DNA of 64,000 nt from Qipengyuania_C sp046254955 (lineage in GTDB: Bacteria; Pseudomonadota; Alphaproteobacteria; Sphingomonadales; Sphingomonadaceae). The translations under genes were made by a program, and so were the position numbers. The stretch covers positions 1,736,001 through 1,800,000 of the forward strand of contig NZ_JBJXRG010000001.1 in assembly GCF_046254955.1 (NCBI RefSeq), read 5' to 3'. Below, in pieces: positions 9,166 to 18,736 of this stretch (its first letter is position 1; each line of letters starts with the position of its first letter). Below the pieces are notes generated by a model. It saw only the letters and a list, made by a program, of their open reading frames with translations, made no database searches and was not told the DNA's origin.

Positions 9166-12018
9166 TCAATCGGCGAGGTCAGATCCTTCGGGTACCACCA
9201 GGATTTCGACCGGCGCGCTATCGACCAGCCAGCGCTTTGCGGCTGCAGCCAACCGTTCGCCGTCGATCGCTTCGACAGCCGCCGGCCATGCGTCAAACCG
9301 CTCGAGCCGGTCTGATTTGCTCTGTGCCCGGTCGGCCACAGCGATCCAGCTGGCGAGCGACTTCAGCCGATTGTCGAAGCTTTCGAGCAAGGGCTGCCTG
9401 GCACGATCAATCAGATCTGCATCGATTGGCGCTTCGGCCAGTGCAAGCAGGGTTTGCCGCGTGGCCGCGAGCGTTTCTTCAACATCGGCATAGTCAACCG
9501 AAGCACTGATCGAGAACGTGCCGAATCCGGTCCATTCGCTGGAAGGAGAACTGAAGGCATTGGGCGAATAGGTCTTACCGAGCCGCTCGCGCAATTCTTC
9601 TTGCACGGCAATCTGGACGATACGGCCCAGTAGGCGAAGTTCGGCCGCTTCCTCCAGATCGGAGTCGTCGCGCGTTGGCCAGACCAGATGCACGAGTGCC
9701 TGGTCTGCCTCGCCGCTGTGGGTGACGATATGGCGCCGTCTTTGGCTGGTGAATGAGCGGAGACGAGCGGCTTCGCGCGCCTGAAAAGACGTTTCGCGTG
9801 GGTTCAGCGCGCCAAGAGTACGGGCCACCATCTCGATTGCCCGATCTTCGTCCAGATCACCAACGAGGGCGATCTCGATTGCTCCATTGGTCAACCGGTC
9901 GGTTATGGCGTCACGCAGGCGCGCATAGCTCAATGCCTCATAGGCCTCGCGGCTCTGCAGCGAAAAGCGCGGGTCGCCATCGGAAAGGATTGCTCCCTGC
10001 CGGTTAGATAGCACACGGCGCGGCGTCGCGTCGAGATTGGCAAAGAAGTCGGCGACCGATTGGGAATAGCGCTGCTCGCCCTCTTTACGGTAACCCGGAT
10101 CGGTAATCGCGGCGGCAAGCAATTGCAGCTGGAGTTCGAGGTCGCGCGGGGTGGTTGTACCGCCCAGCACGAATGCATCGGTGTCAGCACTCATCGACCA
10201 TTGCACCGAACGCCCGGCAAGGATCGTGTCCAGTTCGTCTTGCGAATGGGCACCCAAGCCCCCAACGGGAATGCTTGATACCATGGCGGTGGCGAGCGGA
10301 TCGCCCTTGGTTTCGATCAGACGCCCACCATCAAGAGACATGCGGTAGCGGATGCGATCCTCCGCAAGATCGGTTTTCTTGAGCGTCAGCATCACTCCAT
10401 TGGCAAAGGTCACAAGCCGCATGCCAAAGCGCTCGTTTTGCAAGTCCGACATTACTTCACCGGGCTCACCGAAGCTTTGGTAGGCGAATTCCATCGACGA
10501 ACGCACTTCCGGCCGCGCGATAGGGAGCGCCATTGCCTCGTTCCATGCATTGCGCAAAGCTGCTTCGCCTCCCTTGGGAGCTTTGCGACCCTCGAAGCGG
10601 ATAAGCGGGTTGACCAGCGTTGCCGCATCTTGTCGCAAGGCGGCCAGTACCGCGGCGGGGGTCAGATAGGGCTCGAAGCTCGCGAAGCGCGCGAGACTGG
10701 CTTGCGGTGAGGAGGGCACTATTCCGTCTTCGATCAGCAGAAGTGCGCTGGCGGTAAGCGATTGATTGGTTCGCGTACTGGCGGCGGCCACCGAATTTTC
10801 CTGAGCCGTGCGCAGGCGCGCAACCTGTTCCGCAACTTCCGCCTCGCTGAAACCGTATTGGATCGCCTGACGAACCACTCTGACCGCAGCCAGCAATCCG
10901 TCACGCCATTCGCCATCTGCAGTGTCGATCACCAAGTTCGTTGTTTGCGCTACCTCGAACACGTCACCGGTTCCGTAGCCAGCGCCGCGAAACGGGGCAT
11001 CCTCGCCGCGAGCGAGCGCACGCAGGCGCCGGTTGATGATATCGTAGCCGATCCCGGTGAGCACATTTTGCCTGCGCGTCGCAGTTGAATCAGGCTGGCG
11101 ATCCCAGGCGCGATGCCGCGATAGCGTGACACGTTCGGAAAGCGCGGGATCGAGGAAAATATCGGTCAGGCCTTGCCGCGCGGTATCAATCGGACCGGCG
11201 TCGAGCTCGTCCGCCATCGGAGCGCTTTGCCAGCTTGAGAAATGCTTCTCGATCGCTCTTTCGACTGAATCTGCCTGAAAGTCGCCGACCACCACGACTA
11301 CCGTGTTGGCCGGGACGTATTCACGTTCGTAGTAGTTTCGGATCTCTTGCGCGCCGGCGCTAGCGAGGACTTCGAGCGTCCCGATCGGCATGCGATCGAG
11401 ATATCGCGCATCGGGATTGCGAAATTCGATCTCGTCGAGGAAATTTCGCCAACTGTAAGTCTGGCGATCGCGGCGTTCGGACAGAATGATGCCTCGTTCG
11501 CGCTCGACCGCATCTGGCTCGATCAGGATCTCGCTCGCCGTCTCGCGCATCAGCATCAAGGCTGTGTCGAGCAGTTCGGGATCGTTGCGCGGCAAATCGA
11601 GCTTGTAGGTCGTGTCCTCGAACCCAGTCGAGGCATTGGTATCCGCCCCAAATCTTAGTCCCTCGCGCTCGAGAATGCGGATCATCTCACCCTCGGGGAC
11701 ATTTGTCGTCCCATTGAACGCCATATGCTCAAGGAAATGTGCTAGCCCGCGTTCGTTCTCACGCTCCGAGAGCGAACCGGATCCGACCCACATGCGCACG
11801 ATTGCCGTACCTTCGGGACGCCCATTGCTGGCGATGACATAGCGCATGCCATTTGCCAGCCTTCCGAACCGAAAGGCAGGATCGGGAATGATATCGCTGC
11901 CTTCGAAGGCCCACTCGGGCGCTTCAACATTGGTTTGCGAAGAATTCGGTGCCACTTCTTGGGCGGCAAGTGCGCAAGGAGCGAGGCTTAGCAGGACTGC
12001 GAGAGTGGCTGTCTTCAT
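9166..12018 (-). CDS. M16 family zinc metallopeptidase (pitrilysin-like), exported
   Basis: A 950-residue peptidase with a signal peptide (MKTATLAVLL through ALAAQ). The inverted zinc motif HFLEH falls at residues 94-98, inside a typical M16 N-terminal domain. Three further M16-like domains follow, giving the two-halved clamshell of pitrilysin-type enzymes. The predicted location is periplasm or outer face. It lies between purC and purS in the same orientation, with 16 bases to purC. That is an odd partner for purine genes, and a functional link is not evident. The start is set by the signal peptide; the frame runs open 219 bases further upstream inside purC. Confidence 0.92.
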   Translation of the reverse strand: MKTATLAVLLSLAPCALAAQEVAPNSSQTNVEAPEWAFEGSDIIPDPAFRFGRLANGMRYVIASNGRPEGTAIVRMWVGSGSLSERENERGLAHFLEHMAFNGTTNVPEGEMIRILEREGLRFGADTNASTGFEDTTYKLDLPRNDPELLDTALMLMRETASEILIEPDAVERERGIILSERRDRQTYSWRNFLDEIEFRNPDARYLDRMPIGTLEVLASAGAQEIRNYYEREYVPANTVVVVVGDFQADSVERAIEKHFSSWQSAPMADELDAGPIDTARQGLTDIFLDPALSERVTLSRHRAWDRQPDSTATRRQNVLTGIGYDIINRRLRALARGEDAPFRGAGYGTGDVFEVAQTTNLVIDTADGEWRDGLLAAVRVVRQAIQYGFSEAEVAEQVARLRTAQENSVAAASTRTNQSLTASALLLIEDGIVPSSPQASLARFASFEPYLTPAAVLAALRQDAATLVNPLIRFEGRKAPKGGEAALRNAWNEAMALPIARPEVRSSMEFAYQSFGEPGEVMSDLQNERFGMRLVTFANGVMLTLKKTDLAEDRIRYRMSLDGGRLIETKGDPLATAMVSSIPVGGLGAHSQDELDTILAGRSVQWSMSADTDAFVLGGTTTPRDLELQLQLLAAAITDPGYRKEGEQRYSQSVADFFANLDATPRRVLSNRQGAILSDGDPRFSLQSREAYEALSYARLRDAITDRLTNGAIEIALVGDLDEDRAIEMVARTLGALNPRETSFQAREAARLRSFTSQRRRHIVTHSGEADQALVHLVWPTRDDSDLEEAAELRLLGRIVQIAVQEELRERLGKTYSPNAFSSPSSEWTGFGTFSISASVDYADVEETLAATRQTLLALAEAPIDADLIDRARQPLLESFDNRLKSLASWIAVADRAQSKSDRLERFDAWPAAVEAIDGERLAAAAKRWLVDSAPVEILVVPEGSDLAD

Positions 12019-12034
12019 CCGGCTGGCTACGCGA

Positions 12035-12835
12035 TCAGCTCTTGCTCTTGCTGCCGCGCAATTTGCCGCGATGGGCCGAGAGGTCGAAGACTTCCCCGGG
12101 GCTGCCATCTTCGCTCTGGAGTACGCCCAGCCGCCGTGCGACTTCCTGATACGCTTCTTCTTCGCCGCCGAGGTCGCGGCGGAAGCGATCCTTGTCCAGC
12201 TTCTCGCCTGTTTCGATGTCCCACAACCGGCAGCCATCGGGCGAGATTTCGTCGGCCAGGATCACCCGCGAATAGTCGCCGTCGTAGATCCGCCCGAACT
12301 CGAGCTTGAAGTCGATCAGGCGGATGCCGATGCCGGCGAACATTCCGCAAAGGAAATCGTTCACGCGGATCGCCATCGCGGCGATGTCCTGCATTTCCTC
12401 GTTATTGGCCCATCCGAAGCACGCGATGTGCTCCTCGGCGATCAGCGGATCGCCAAGTGAATCTTCCTTGTAGCAATATTCGATGAGCGTATGCGGCAGC
12501 TGGTCGCCCTCGGTGAGGCCTAGCCGCTTGCAGATCGAACCAGCTGCGACATTGCGCACCACCACCTCGATCGGGATGATCTCGACCTGGCGCACCAGCT
12601 GCTCGCGCATGTTGAGCCGCCGGATAAAATGTGTCGGAATTCCGATATGGGAAAGGCGCGTAAAGACAAACTCGCTGATGCGATTGTTGATTACGCCTTT
12701 GCCATTGATCGTGCCCTTTTTCTCGGCATTGAACGCAGTCGCATCGTCCTTGAAATACTGGATGATGGTACCCGGCTCCGGACCCTCATAGAGAATCTTG
12801 GCCTTGCCTTCGTAAATCTGGCGGCGACGCGACAT
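12035..12835 (-). CDS. purC: Phosphoribosylaminoimidazole-succinocarboxamide synthase
   Basis: ATP-dependent SAICAR synthase of purine biosynthesis. The 266-residue product starts MSRRRQIYEGKAKILYEGPEPG and contains AAGSICKRLGLTEGD, LIDFKLEFGR and SPDGCRLWD, all diagnostic. It is slightly longer than the usual 235-255 residues owing to a basic C-terminal tail. The start is at 12835, although the frame is open for another 147 bases. It probably heads the operon purC - M16 peptidase - purS - purQ. Confidence 0.97.
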   Translation of the reverse strand: MSRRRQIYEGKAKILYEGPEPGTIIQYFKDDATAFNAEKKGTINGKGVINNRISEFVFTRLSHIGIPTHFIRRLNMREQLVRQVEIIPIEVVVRNVAAGSICKRLGLTEGDQLPHTLIEYCYKEDSLGDPLIAEEHIACFGWANNEEMQDIAAMAIRVNDFLCGMFAGIGIRLIDFKLEFGRIYDGDYSRVILADEISPDGCRLWDIETGEKLDKDRFRRDLGGEEEAYQEVARRLGVLQSEDGSPGEVFDLSAHRGKLRGSKSKS

Positions 12836-12992
12836 GGGCGATGTTTCCTGGCAAAAAGCGGACGCAAAAAATCTAAACCCCGGCGGGCGCGAGGCACGGA
12901 TGCCTTGCTGTGCCGGGGCTTGATGGTGCTTTATCCAAAGTGCCATTCGAAAGCAATTGCGCGGGACACCCGAGTCCTCCACACGGAAGGCT

Positions 12993-13898
12993 ATGAGCGA
13001 CGATGCTTCCGCATGGCACTGCTATCGGCATTCGGGCCTCGTTGTGCGTTCGCAACTGGCATTGCCCGAATGGGAAGCGTTTGAGGCGAAGGGCTCAGTT
13101 GGCGATGCTGATGTGACGATACAGCTGCGACAGTCCGTGAGCGAGGAGATTGAGGAAAGTCTTCCTACCGGAGATCGGAATACAGTCGAATTTTCGGTTG
13201 GCGGACTTGGGCGTTGGCGCATCTCCACAGGCCAGGAAATCGCGATTGAACCAGCACAAAATGCCGATCCGCGCGCAATACGACTCTTCACGCATGGCAG
13301 TGCATGGGGTGCAATTGGCTACCAGCGCGGGCTGGCCATGCTGCACGGCAGCGCGGTTCAACTCGACGAGTGTGCCATGCTCTTCGGCGGCGTGCAGGAA
13401 CAGGGGAAATCGACCATGGCTGCGGCAATGCTCGCGCATGGTGCGAAGCTGGTGAGCGACGATCTGGCACGAATCGATCCGGGTGGTGACGAAAGGGCGC
13501 GTATCTACCGATCGTCTACGCGCCTGAAACTCTGGCAGGCGGCCATCGACCGGTTTGAATTGCAGGATCGGGTGATCGCGCAGGACCTTTTCCGAGAGGA
13601 GAAATTCCATACTGAAGCCGGACACATCGCGGGCGACGATCCTATACCCTTGAAGGCGATAATCCTACTGGAGTGGGGAGATGAAGTGTCGATCGAGATG
13701 CTATCGGGCGGCGAGGCCGTTCGAGCGGTCCTGCACGATACATGCTACCGCCCCGAAATGCTCGACGTGATGGGACGAACTGCCGAGCAGGCCGCGCTGG
13801 TCAGCCAGATTGTCGGCTCCACTGCAGTCTATCGCCTTACCCGTCCGCGCGATTTCGCACGGCTCGATGAGGCAAGGGAGATGGTCGAGCTTATCTAG
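12993..13898 (+). CDS. HprK-like serine kinase, orphan
   Basis: A 301-residue protein resembling the C-terminal catalytic domain of HPr kinase/phosphorylase. It has HGSAV (His118), a P-loop GVQEQGKST (133-141) and LVSDD (Asp156-157), in the order seen in HprK. The N-terminal 90 residues are unlike HprK. Such stand-alone kinases occur in many alphaproteobacteria, some in lasso-peptide or polysaccharide clusters, others alone. No HPr, EI or peptide gene is adjacent, so the substrate is unknown. Start at 12993 because GGAAGG precedes it. It is divergent from purC. Confidence 0.7.
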   Translation: MSDDASAWHCYRHSGLVVRSQLALPEWEAFEAKGSVGDADVTIQLRQSVSEEIEESLPTGDRNTVEFSVGGLGRWRISTGQEIAIEPAQNADPRAIRLFTHGSAWGAIGYQRGLAMLHGSAVQLDECAMLFGGVQEQGKSTMAAAMLAHGAKLVSDDLARIDPGGDERARIYRSSTRLKLWQAAIDRFELQDRVIAQDLFREEKFHTEAGHIAGDDPIPLKAIILLEWGDEVSIEMLSGGEAVRAVLHDTCYRPEMLDVMGRTAEQAALVSQIVGSTAVYRLTRPRDFARLDEAREMVELI

Positions 13899-13905
13899 GA
13901 AATAG

Positions 13906-13981
13906 TGGTGCCCGGGGGCGGGATCGAACCACCGACACTACGATTTTCAGTCGTATGCTCTACCAACTGAGCTACCCGGGC
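13906..13981 (-). tRNA. tRNA-Phe (GAA)
   Basis: On the minus strand a 76-base cloverleaf is present. The acceptor GCCCGGG pairs with CCCGGGC, discriminator A is followed by an encoded CCA, the D arm has TAGCTCAGTTGGTAGAGC, and the T arm contains GGTTCGATCC. The anticodon loop CTGAAAATC gives anticodon GAA. No integrase or repeat of its 3' end is seen nearby. Confidence 0.97.
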
Positions 13982-14066
13982 ATTCACTCCGCGACGGTGC
14001 CAAGGCACCGGCGAACGGTTGGAAGCGCGCCTATGGCGAAGCGCCGCGCGCTTGGCAAGAGGGGAA

Positions 14067-14261
14067 TCAATCGCCGTCCGCGTGATCGCCACCAGTGATC
14101 TCCTGCGCGATCTCGTCGGGCAGGGCGGGGCGCCCCGGTACCGCGTAACCATCGCCGAACCACTTGGCCAGATCGCGATCCTTGCAACGGGTCGAGCAAA
14201 ATGGTGCATGATCTTTGACACGGGGTCTTTTGCAGATCGGGCAGAGTCTGGTCTTGTTCAT
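14067..14261 (-). CDS. yacG: DNA gyrase inhibitor YacG
   Basis: A 64-residue zinc-ribbon protein with LCPICKRP and FCSTRCKDRDLAKWF, the CxxC/CxxxC signature of YacG. In E. coli YacG binds gyrase and blocks its activity. It overlaps the upstream RNase E/G gene by 4 bases. The start is at 14261; the frame remains open upstream but only as antisense-like residue usage. Confidence 0.92.
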   Translation of the reverse strand: MNKTRLCPICKRPRVKDHAPFCSTRCKDRDLAKWFGDGYAVPGRPALPDEIAQEITGGDHADGD

Positions 14262-15220
14262 CGAGCCACAATTTGAGCGTTGGAACTTTCGAGTGCAAGG
14301 CCCGGATCGGCCTCTATCCGCAGTTCGCGGCCCGTCCGGCGCGCAAGTTCTTCCAGCCATTCCGGCTTGAGCTTTGCCTTGAGTGCGGGGTGAACGGTGA
14401 GCAAGGTGGCGCCTGCGCCATCCAAGATTTCTGCCCGACGAAGCGCCATGCGCGCACTTGCTCCCACTCGTGAGCTGTGGAAACGGTGGAGCAAGGACGG
14501 TCCCTCCAAACGAGCGACGATCTGGACGAAGCCAAAACCGTTAATTGCCGTGCGCTCGTGGGGCCAATCAGCGAGAGCCTCTTCCACCGCCGCATCGACG
14601 TCCTTGCGATCTGATTTGGCGGAAAGGGTTGGAAAATCGATCCCGATCGAGCCGCCGAGATCGAACCATCGCAAGCCTCGCGCAAGAGCGGGGATTGCTG
14701 CGAGCGCCAATTCGCGCGGCGGCAAATCGCCATCAACGTCGATCACGGTCATCGCCGGAGTCGTGTTGAACACCAGCGTTCCTCCTGCGAATTCGATCTG
14801 ACCGCTGGAAGCAGCATGCCAGACTTCGTCCCATAGACCGGCAGGAAAACGGTGAACGATCCGCCCTTGCGGCAGCTTCGATCCCACTGTCTCGTCGAGA
14901 TCCACGATCCGACCTTGCGCGCGTTTAAAGCGACCGCGCTCTGCCAATGCCGCGCGCGTAACTCGCACGGTGATGGACTTTCCTTCGCTCACTCCGGCAG
15001 GCAGTTTGTCTACGAGGATCTCTTGCCCATTCGCGGTTTCAGCGCTGCCACGCACGCTGCCGGATGCCTTGCTGACCAGCTTCGCCTCGACCACGTCGCC
15101 TGCGCGCAATTCGCCAGGCCAATGCAATTTTGCCGCCAGAACCTGTCCGCCCTCGATCAGCAAACTCCGGGTTTCGCCGATCCCGTCTTCGACCAGCCAC
15201 TTGGCTCCTCGCTCAGCCAA
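14258..15220 (-). CDS. Compact ribonuclease E/G family protein
   Basis: A 320-residue relative of RNase G. The catalytic-core motifs AMTVIDVDGD and LGGSIGIDFPTLSAKSDRKDVD align with the two Mg-binding aspartate regions of RNase E/G. Proteobacterial RNase G has about 490 residues. This protein has a short S1-like N-terminus and lacks the CPxC zinc link and most of the small domain. It sits between maf and yacG with short overlaps on both sides, an order familiar from sphingomonads. RNA processing is the inferred role; a full RNase E presumably lies elsewhere. Confidence 0.85.
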   Translation of the reverse strand: MAERGAKWLVEDGIGETRSLLIEGGQVLAAKLHWPGELRAGDVVEAKLVSKASGSVRGSAETANGQEILVDKLPAGVSEGKSITVRVTRAALAERGRFKRAQGRIVDLDETVGSKLPQGRIVHRFPAGLWDEVWHAASSGQIEFAGGTLVFNTTPAMTVIDVDGDLPPRELALAAIPALARGLRWFDLGGSIGIDFPTLSAKSDRKDVDAAVEEALADWPHERTAINGFGFVQIVARLEGPSLLHRFHSSRVGASARMALRRAEILDGAGATLLTVHPALKAKLKPEWLEELARRTGRELRIEADPGLALESSNAQIVAR

Positions 15221-15785
15221 TGGGAAATCCTGCCGCTTTCAGCAGCGCTCGCGTTTCATAGAGCGGCAGCCCGACCACGCCTGAGTGGCTGCCTTCGATC
15301 CACGCGATCAGCCCCTCGGCAGCACCCTGAATCGCATAGCCGCCTGCCTTGCCTTCCCATTCGCTGGAAGCGAGGTAAGAATTGATTTCGTTTGGCGTGA
15401 GCCGCTTAAATCGGACCGAGGTCTCGCTGAGACGCTCGCGGAAGGTGCCATCGGGCGAGCGCAAGGCGATGGCTGAGAATACGCGGTGCCGCCGACCAGA
15501 CATCAGTTCGAGGCACTTGCGGGCGGTTGTCTCGTCTTCGGCTTTGGGCAGGATCCTGCGGCCGAGTGCAACGACGGTATCTCCGGCCAGCACATGACCG
15601 TTTGCCTCGACAGCCAGCGCCTTCTCGCGCGCCATCCGCTTGGTATAGTCGCGCGGGAGTTCACCATTGTGGGGTGCCTCATCAATATCGGCCGGAGAAA
15701 CGCGATCGGGCTTGACCCCCAGACGCGCGAGTAATTCACGCCGCCGCGGGCTCGCCGAAGCCAGGATGAGATGAGGCGCGCTCAT
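15213..15785 (-). CDS. maf: Maf-like nucleoside triphosphate pyrophosphatase
   Basis: House-cleaning pyrophosphatase for non-canonical or UTP/dTTP-type nucleotides. The 190-residue product starts SAPHLILASASPRRRELL, the family P-loop. It contains AGDTVVALG with the catalytic aspartate and the YAIQGAAEGLIAWIEGSHSG motif. It overlaps the RNase gene by 8 bases, within the infA-maf-rne/rng-yacG string. Confidence 0.95.
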   Translation of the reverse strand: MSAPHLILASASPRRRELLARLGVKPDRVSPADIDEAPHNGELPRDYTKRMAREKALAVEANGHVLAGDTVVALGRRILPKAEDETTARKCLELMSGRRHRVFSAIALRSPDGTFRERLSETSVRFKRLTPNEINSYLASSEWEGKAGGYAIQGAAEGLIAWIEGSHSGVVGLPLYETRALLKAAGFPIG

Positions 15786-15798
15786 TCAGCGCACCGGT

Positions 15799-16056
15799 CT
15801 ATGTGGGACCGGGGCCCTGGCCAGGGCCGCCGCGACCCGGCATGAAGCGGTAGGTGATACGCGCCTTGGTCAGGTCATAGGGCGTGAGTTCGCACAGCAC
15901 CTCGTCGCCAACCAGCACGCGGATGCGGTTCTTGCGCATCTTGCCTGCGGTGTGGCCGAGCACCTCATGACCGTTCTCAAGCTCCACCCGGAACATCGCG
16001 TTGGGCAGCAGTTCCACTACCTTGCCGCGCATTTCGAGGAGTTCTTCTTTGGCCAT
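15799..16056 (-). CDS. infA: Translation initiation factor IF-1
   Basis: Single S1/OB-fold initiation factor that binds the 30S A site. The product starts MAKEELLEMRGKVVELLPNAMFRV and has the RIRVLVGDEVLCELTPYDLTKARITYR core. At 85 residues it is longer than the usual 72 because of a Gly/Pro-rich C-terminal extension (PGRGGPGQGPGPT) of a kind seen in alphaproteobacteria. It is the first gene of the leftward string that ends at the tRNA. Confidence 0.97.
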   Translation of the reverse strand: MAKEELLEMRGKVVELLPNAMFRVELENGHEVLGHTAGKMRKNRIRVLVGDEVLCELTPYDLTKARITYRFMPGRGGPGQGPGPT

Positions 16057-16247
16057 GTAAGTCCTTAATCCTGTGATCTGTTTATCTGCGCGCGCGCTTT
16101 AGCGGCGCTTTGGAGAAAAGGAAAGGTTTGCGAGAGCATTGCAGCTGGTGCTGTTTGTCGCCTCCCGAGGTGTGTTCGTCGAGTCTGGTGCAAAGCAATA
16201 CATTTCAGGCTGTTGCCAGACCAGCCGATTTGAGGAATGGGCAGTCC

Positions 16248-18710
16248 ATGTCAGGTCGCCCATTCCCATTGTTTGGAACGTCCCTCTTTGCGTTCTGCGC
16301 GCCGGCCGCTGCGCTTGCCTCCGGACAGGAGGTGGAAGATGACGCTGTGGTGCTCGATGAGTTGGAAGCGCAGGACCAGATCGTCGTATTCGGAGAGCGG
16401 CTGCGCGGCCAGCTGGATGTCGAACAGGCGCCGATCCTTGAGCTGAATGAGGCCGATATCGAAGCGGTTGGCGCAACCTCGATCACCGACCTGATTGCGG
16501 CGATCGCCCCGCAAACGGGCTCCGCGCGAGGGAGGGGCGGCGGCAGGCCGGTCTTTCTTGTCAGCGGGATACAGTTGGGCAGTTTTCGCGAGTTGCGATC
16601 CTATCCCCCCGAAGCCCTGGCACGGGTCGAGGTTCTCCCGGAGGAAGTGGCGCAGCGGTTCGGCTTTCCGCCCGATCGCCGGGTAGTGAACCTGATCCTC
16701 AAGGACAATTACGCCAGCAAGGAAATCGAGTTCGAATTCGAAGGTCCGGATCGCGGCGACTACACTGCGCTTGAGCAGGAATTCTCGCTCGTCAGCATCA
16801 GCAATGGCGGGCGGCTCAACCTCAATCTCGAAGCGAACCAGGTATCTTTCCTCACCGAGGCCGAGCGCGATGTCATCCAGACCGAAGGCACGCTGCCAGA
16901 TCTGGCGGGCGACCCCGATCCCGCGCAATTCCGCAGTCTGGTGCCGAAGTCGTTCAAATTCGAGGCGAGCGCGAACTGGGCCAAGGCCTTCCTCGAATCT
17001 GGATCCTCGCTGAGCCTGAACGCCAACTACGAGCTGGCCGACCGCCGTAGCCTGTCAGGGCTCAATTCGGTTTTGCTCACAGCGCCGGACGGTACCTCGG
17101 CCTTGCGAACCTTCGCGAGCGGGACACCGCTCGAACGCGAATCGGTAAGCAACACTTTCTCGACGTCCGGATCATGGAACCGTCCGTTGGGTGATTTCCG
17201 CCTGACAGCGACATTCGATGGCAGCCTGACTGATAGCGACACACGAATTGATCGACGTTTCGATACCAGCGGACTGGAGGCCGATGCTGCTGCGGGCGTA
17301 CTGCCGCTCGGCGCAGCATTGCCGAGCGATGCTGACAACGGTTTCGATAGGGCAGAAAGTCGGATCTGGTCGCTCGATAGCAAGACGACGCTTCAGGGCA
17401 CTTTGCTTGATCTTCCGGCAGGGGAGCTCACCTCTACGCTCGATATGGGGTACAACTGGGACCGCATCGAAAGCAGCGATACGCGCTCTGACGGCGATAC
17501 GCGGCTGACCCGGGGCGAATGGGAAGCGGGGGTCAATCTCGTGCTGCCCGTCACCAGTCGCAGGAACGGGTTCCTCGATGCAATCGGGAGCATCTCGCTG
17601 AACGCGCAGGCAGGAATCAACCATCTATCGGACTTCGGCACACTCACCGATTGGAGCACAGGCCTCACCTGGTCTCCATGGAGCAATCTGGACTTGCAGG
17701 TGACTTACGTGCGCAACGAGGTTGCCCCATCGCTGGGTGAGCTCGGCAATCCGGAGATCGTCAACCTCAACGTGCCGATCTTCGATTTCGTCAATGGTGA
17801 GACCGTGCTGGCAACGATCATTTCGGGCGGCAACCCGGATCTCGTTGCCGAGACGCAGTCGGACTGGCGATTTAGCGCCAATTGGGAACTGCCTTTTTGG
17901 GATAACACCCGCGCGTCGCTCGAGTATGTCCGTAATCGTTCAAGCGAAGTAACCAGCACATTTCCGGTCCTCACGCCTGAGATAGAAGCCGCCTTCCCAG
18001 ATCGGGTGACGCGCGACGCGAGTGGCCAGCTTCTGGCGCTTGATCGACGACCTGTCACCTTTGCCCGGAAACGGGCCAATCGTCTGGTGTTCGGTTTGAG
18101 TACTCGCGGTAGCTTTGGCGAGCCATCAATGCGGGACGGCGCACCGCCGAGCGGCGAGGGGCAAGGCCGCCGCGGAGCCGGCAGGGGTCCTGGCGGCGGT
18201 AATCCGCTGGCCACTCAATTCGGCCGGGATGGACGGGGCCGGTATTTCTTCAGTCTCAATCACACGCTCGAACTCGATAATTCGATCCTGATCGCTGAAG
18301 GCGGGCCGCTGCTTGACCTTCTCGAAGGCGACGCGCTCAATGACTTCGGCCAGGCGCGGCACGCAACCAGCATGGAAGCTGGCATGTTCCGCAATGGCAT
18401 GGGGCTGCGATTGTCCGGTCGCTACACCGGCAAGGCGCGGATCGATGGATCGGGCCTGCCGGGCAGCAGCGATCTGGCATTCGGAGATCTTGCGACGCTG
18501 GATGTGCGCATCTTTGCCGATCTCGGGAGGGTGCTTTCCAAGAACGAAGGCTGGCTGAAAGGCTTCCGGGTCAGCTTGAGGGCGGACAATGTCTTCGACG
18601 GGCGACGCCGCGCCACCGACGATAGCGGCGACGTGCCGCTACGCTACCAACCATTACTGATCGATCCGACCGGCCGCTATCTGGGAATCGATTTCCGCAA
18701 GATATTCTAG
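16248..18710 (+). CDS. TonB-dependent receptor, substrate unknown
   Basis: An 820-residue outer-membrane receptor. It has a short signal peptide (MSGRPFPLFG to AAALASG), a plug-like domain (about 45-160; ILELNEADIEAVGATSITDLI and VEVLPEEVAQRFG) and a long beta-barrel region ending in phenylalanine, as outer-membrane proteins do. A Gly/Arg-rich low-complexity loop lies near residues 640-660. No clear TonB box or ligand signature can be read. The start at 16248 fits the signal peptide and a GAGG 13 bases upstream. There is no adjacent transporter to hint at the substrate. Confidence 0.85.
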   Translation: MSGRPFPLFGTSLFAFCAPAAALASGQEVEDDAVVLDELEAQDQIVVFGERLRGQLDVEQAPILELNEADIEAVGATSITDLIAAIAPQTGSARGRGGGRPVFLVSGIQLGSFRELRSYPPEALARVEVLPEEVAQRFGFPPDRRVVNLILKDNYASKEIEFEFEGPDRGDYTALEQEFSLVSISNGGRLNLNLEANQVSFLTEAERDVIQTEGTLPDLAGDPDPAQFRSLVPKSFKFEASANWAKAFLESGSSLSLNANYELADRRSLSGLNSVLLTAPDGTSALRTFASGTPLERESVSNTFSTSGSWNRPLGDFRLTATFDGSLTDSDTRIDRRFDTSGLEADAAAGVLPLGAALPSDADNGFDRAESRIWSLDSKTTLQGTLLDLPAGELTSTLDMGYNWDRIESSDTRSDGDTRLTRGEWEAGVNLVLPVTSRRNGFLDAIGSISLNAQAGINHLSDFGTLTDWSTGLTWSPWSNLDLQVTYVRNEVAPSLGELGNPEIVNLNVPIFDFVNGETVLATIISGGNPDLVAETQSDWRFSANWELPFWDNTRASLEYVRNRSSEVTSTFPVLTPEIEAAFPDRVTRDASGQLLALDRRPVTFARKRANRLVFGLSTRGSFGEPSMRDGAPPSGEGQGRRGAGRGPGGGNPLATQFGRDGRGRYFFSLNHTLELDNSILIAEGGPLLDLLEGDALNDFGQARHATSMEAGMFRNGMGLRLSGRYTGKARIDGSGLPGSSDLAFGDLATLDVRIFADLGRVLSKNEGWLKGFRVSLRADNVFDGRRRATDDSGDVPLRYQPLLIDPTGRYLGIDFRKIF

Positions 18711-18736
18711 GCCGTAGAACCAACGTCTCGGCTTGG

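Noticed and set aside
13906..13981. tRNA-Phe as an integration site for a mobile element
   Set aside because: No integrase, no duplicate of the tRNA 3' end and no change of composition in the flanking genes.
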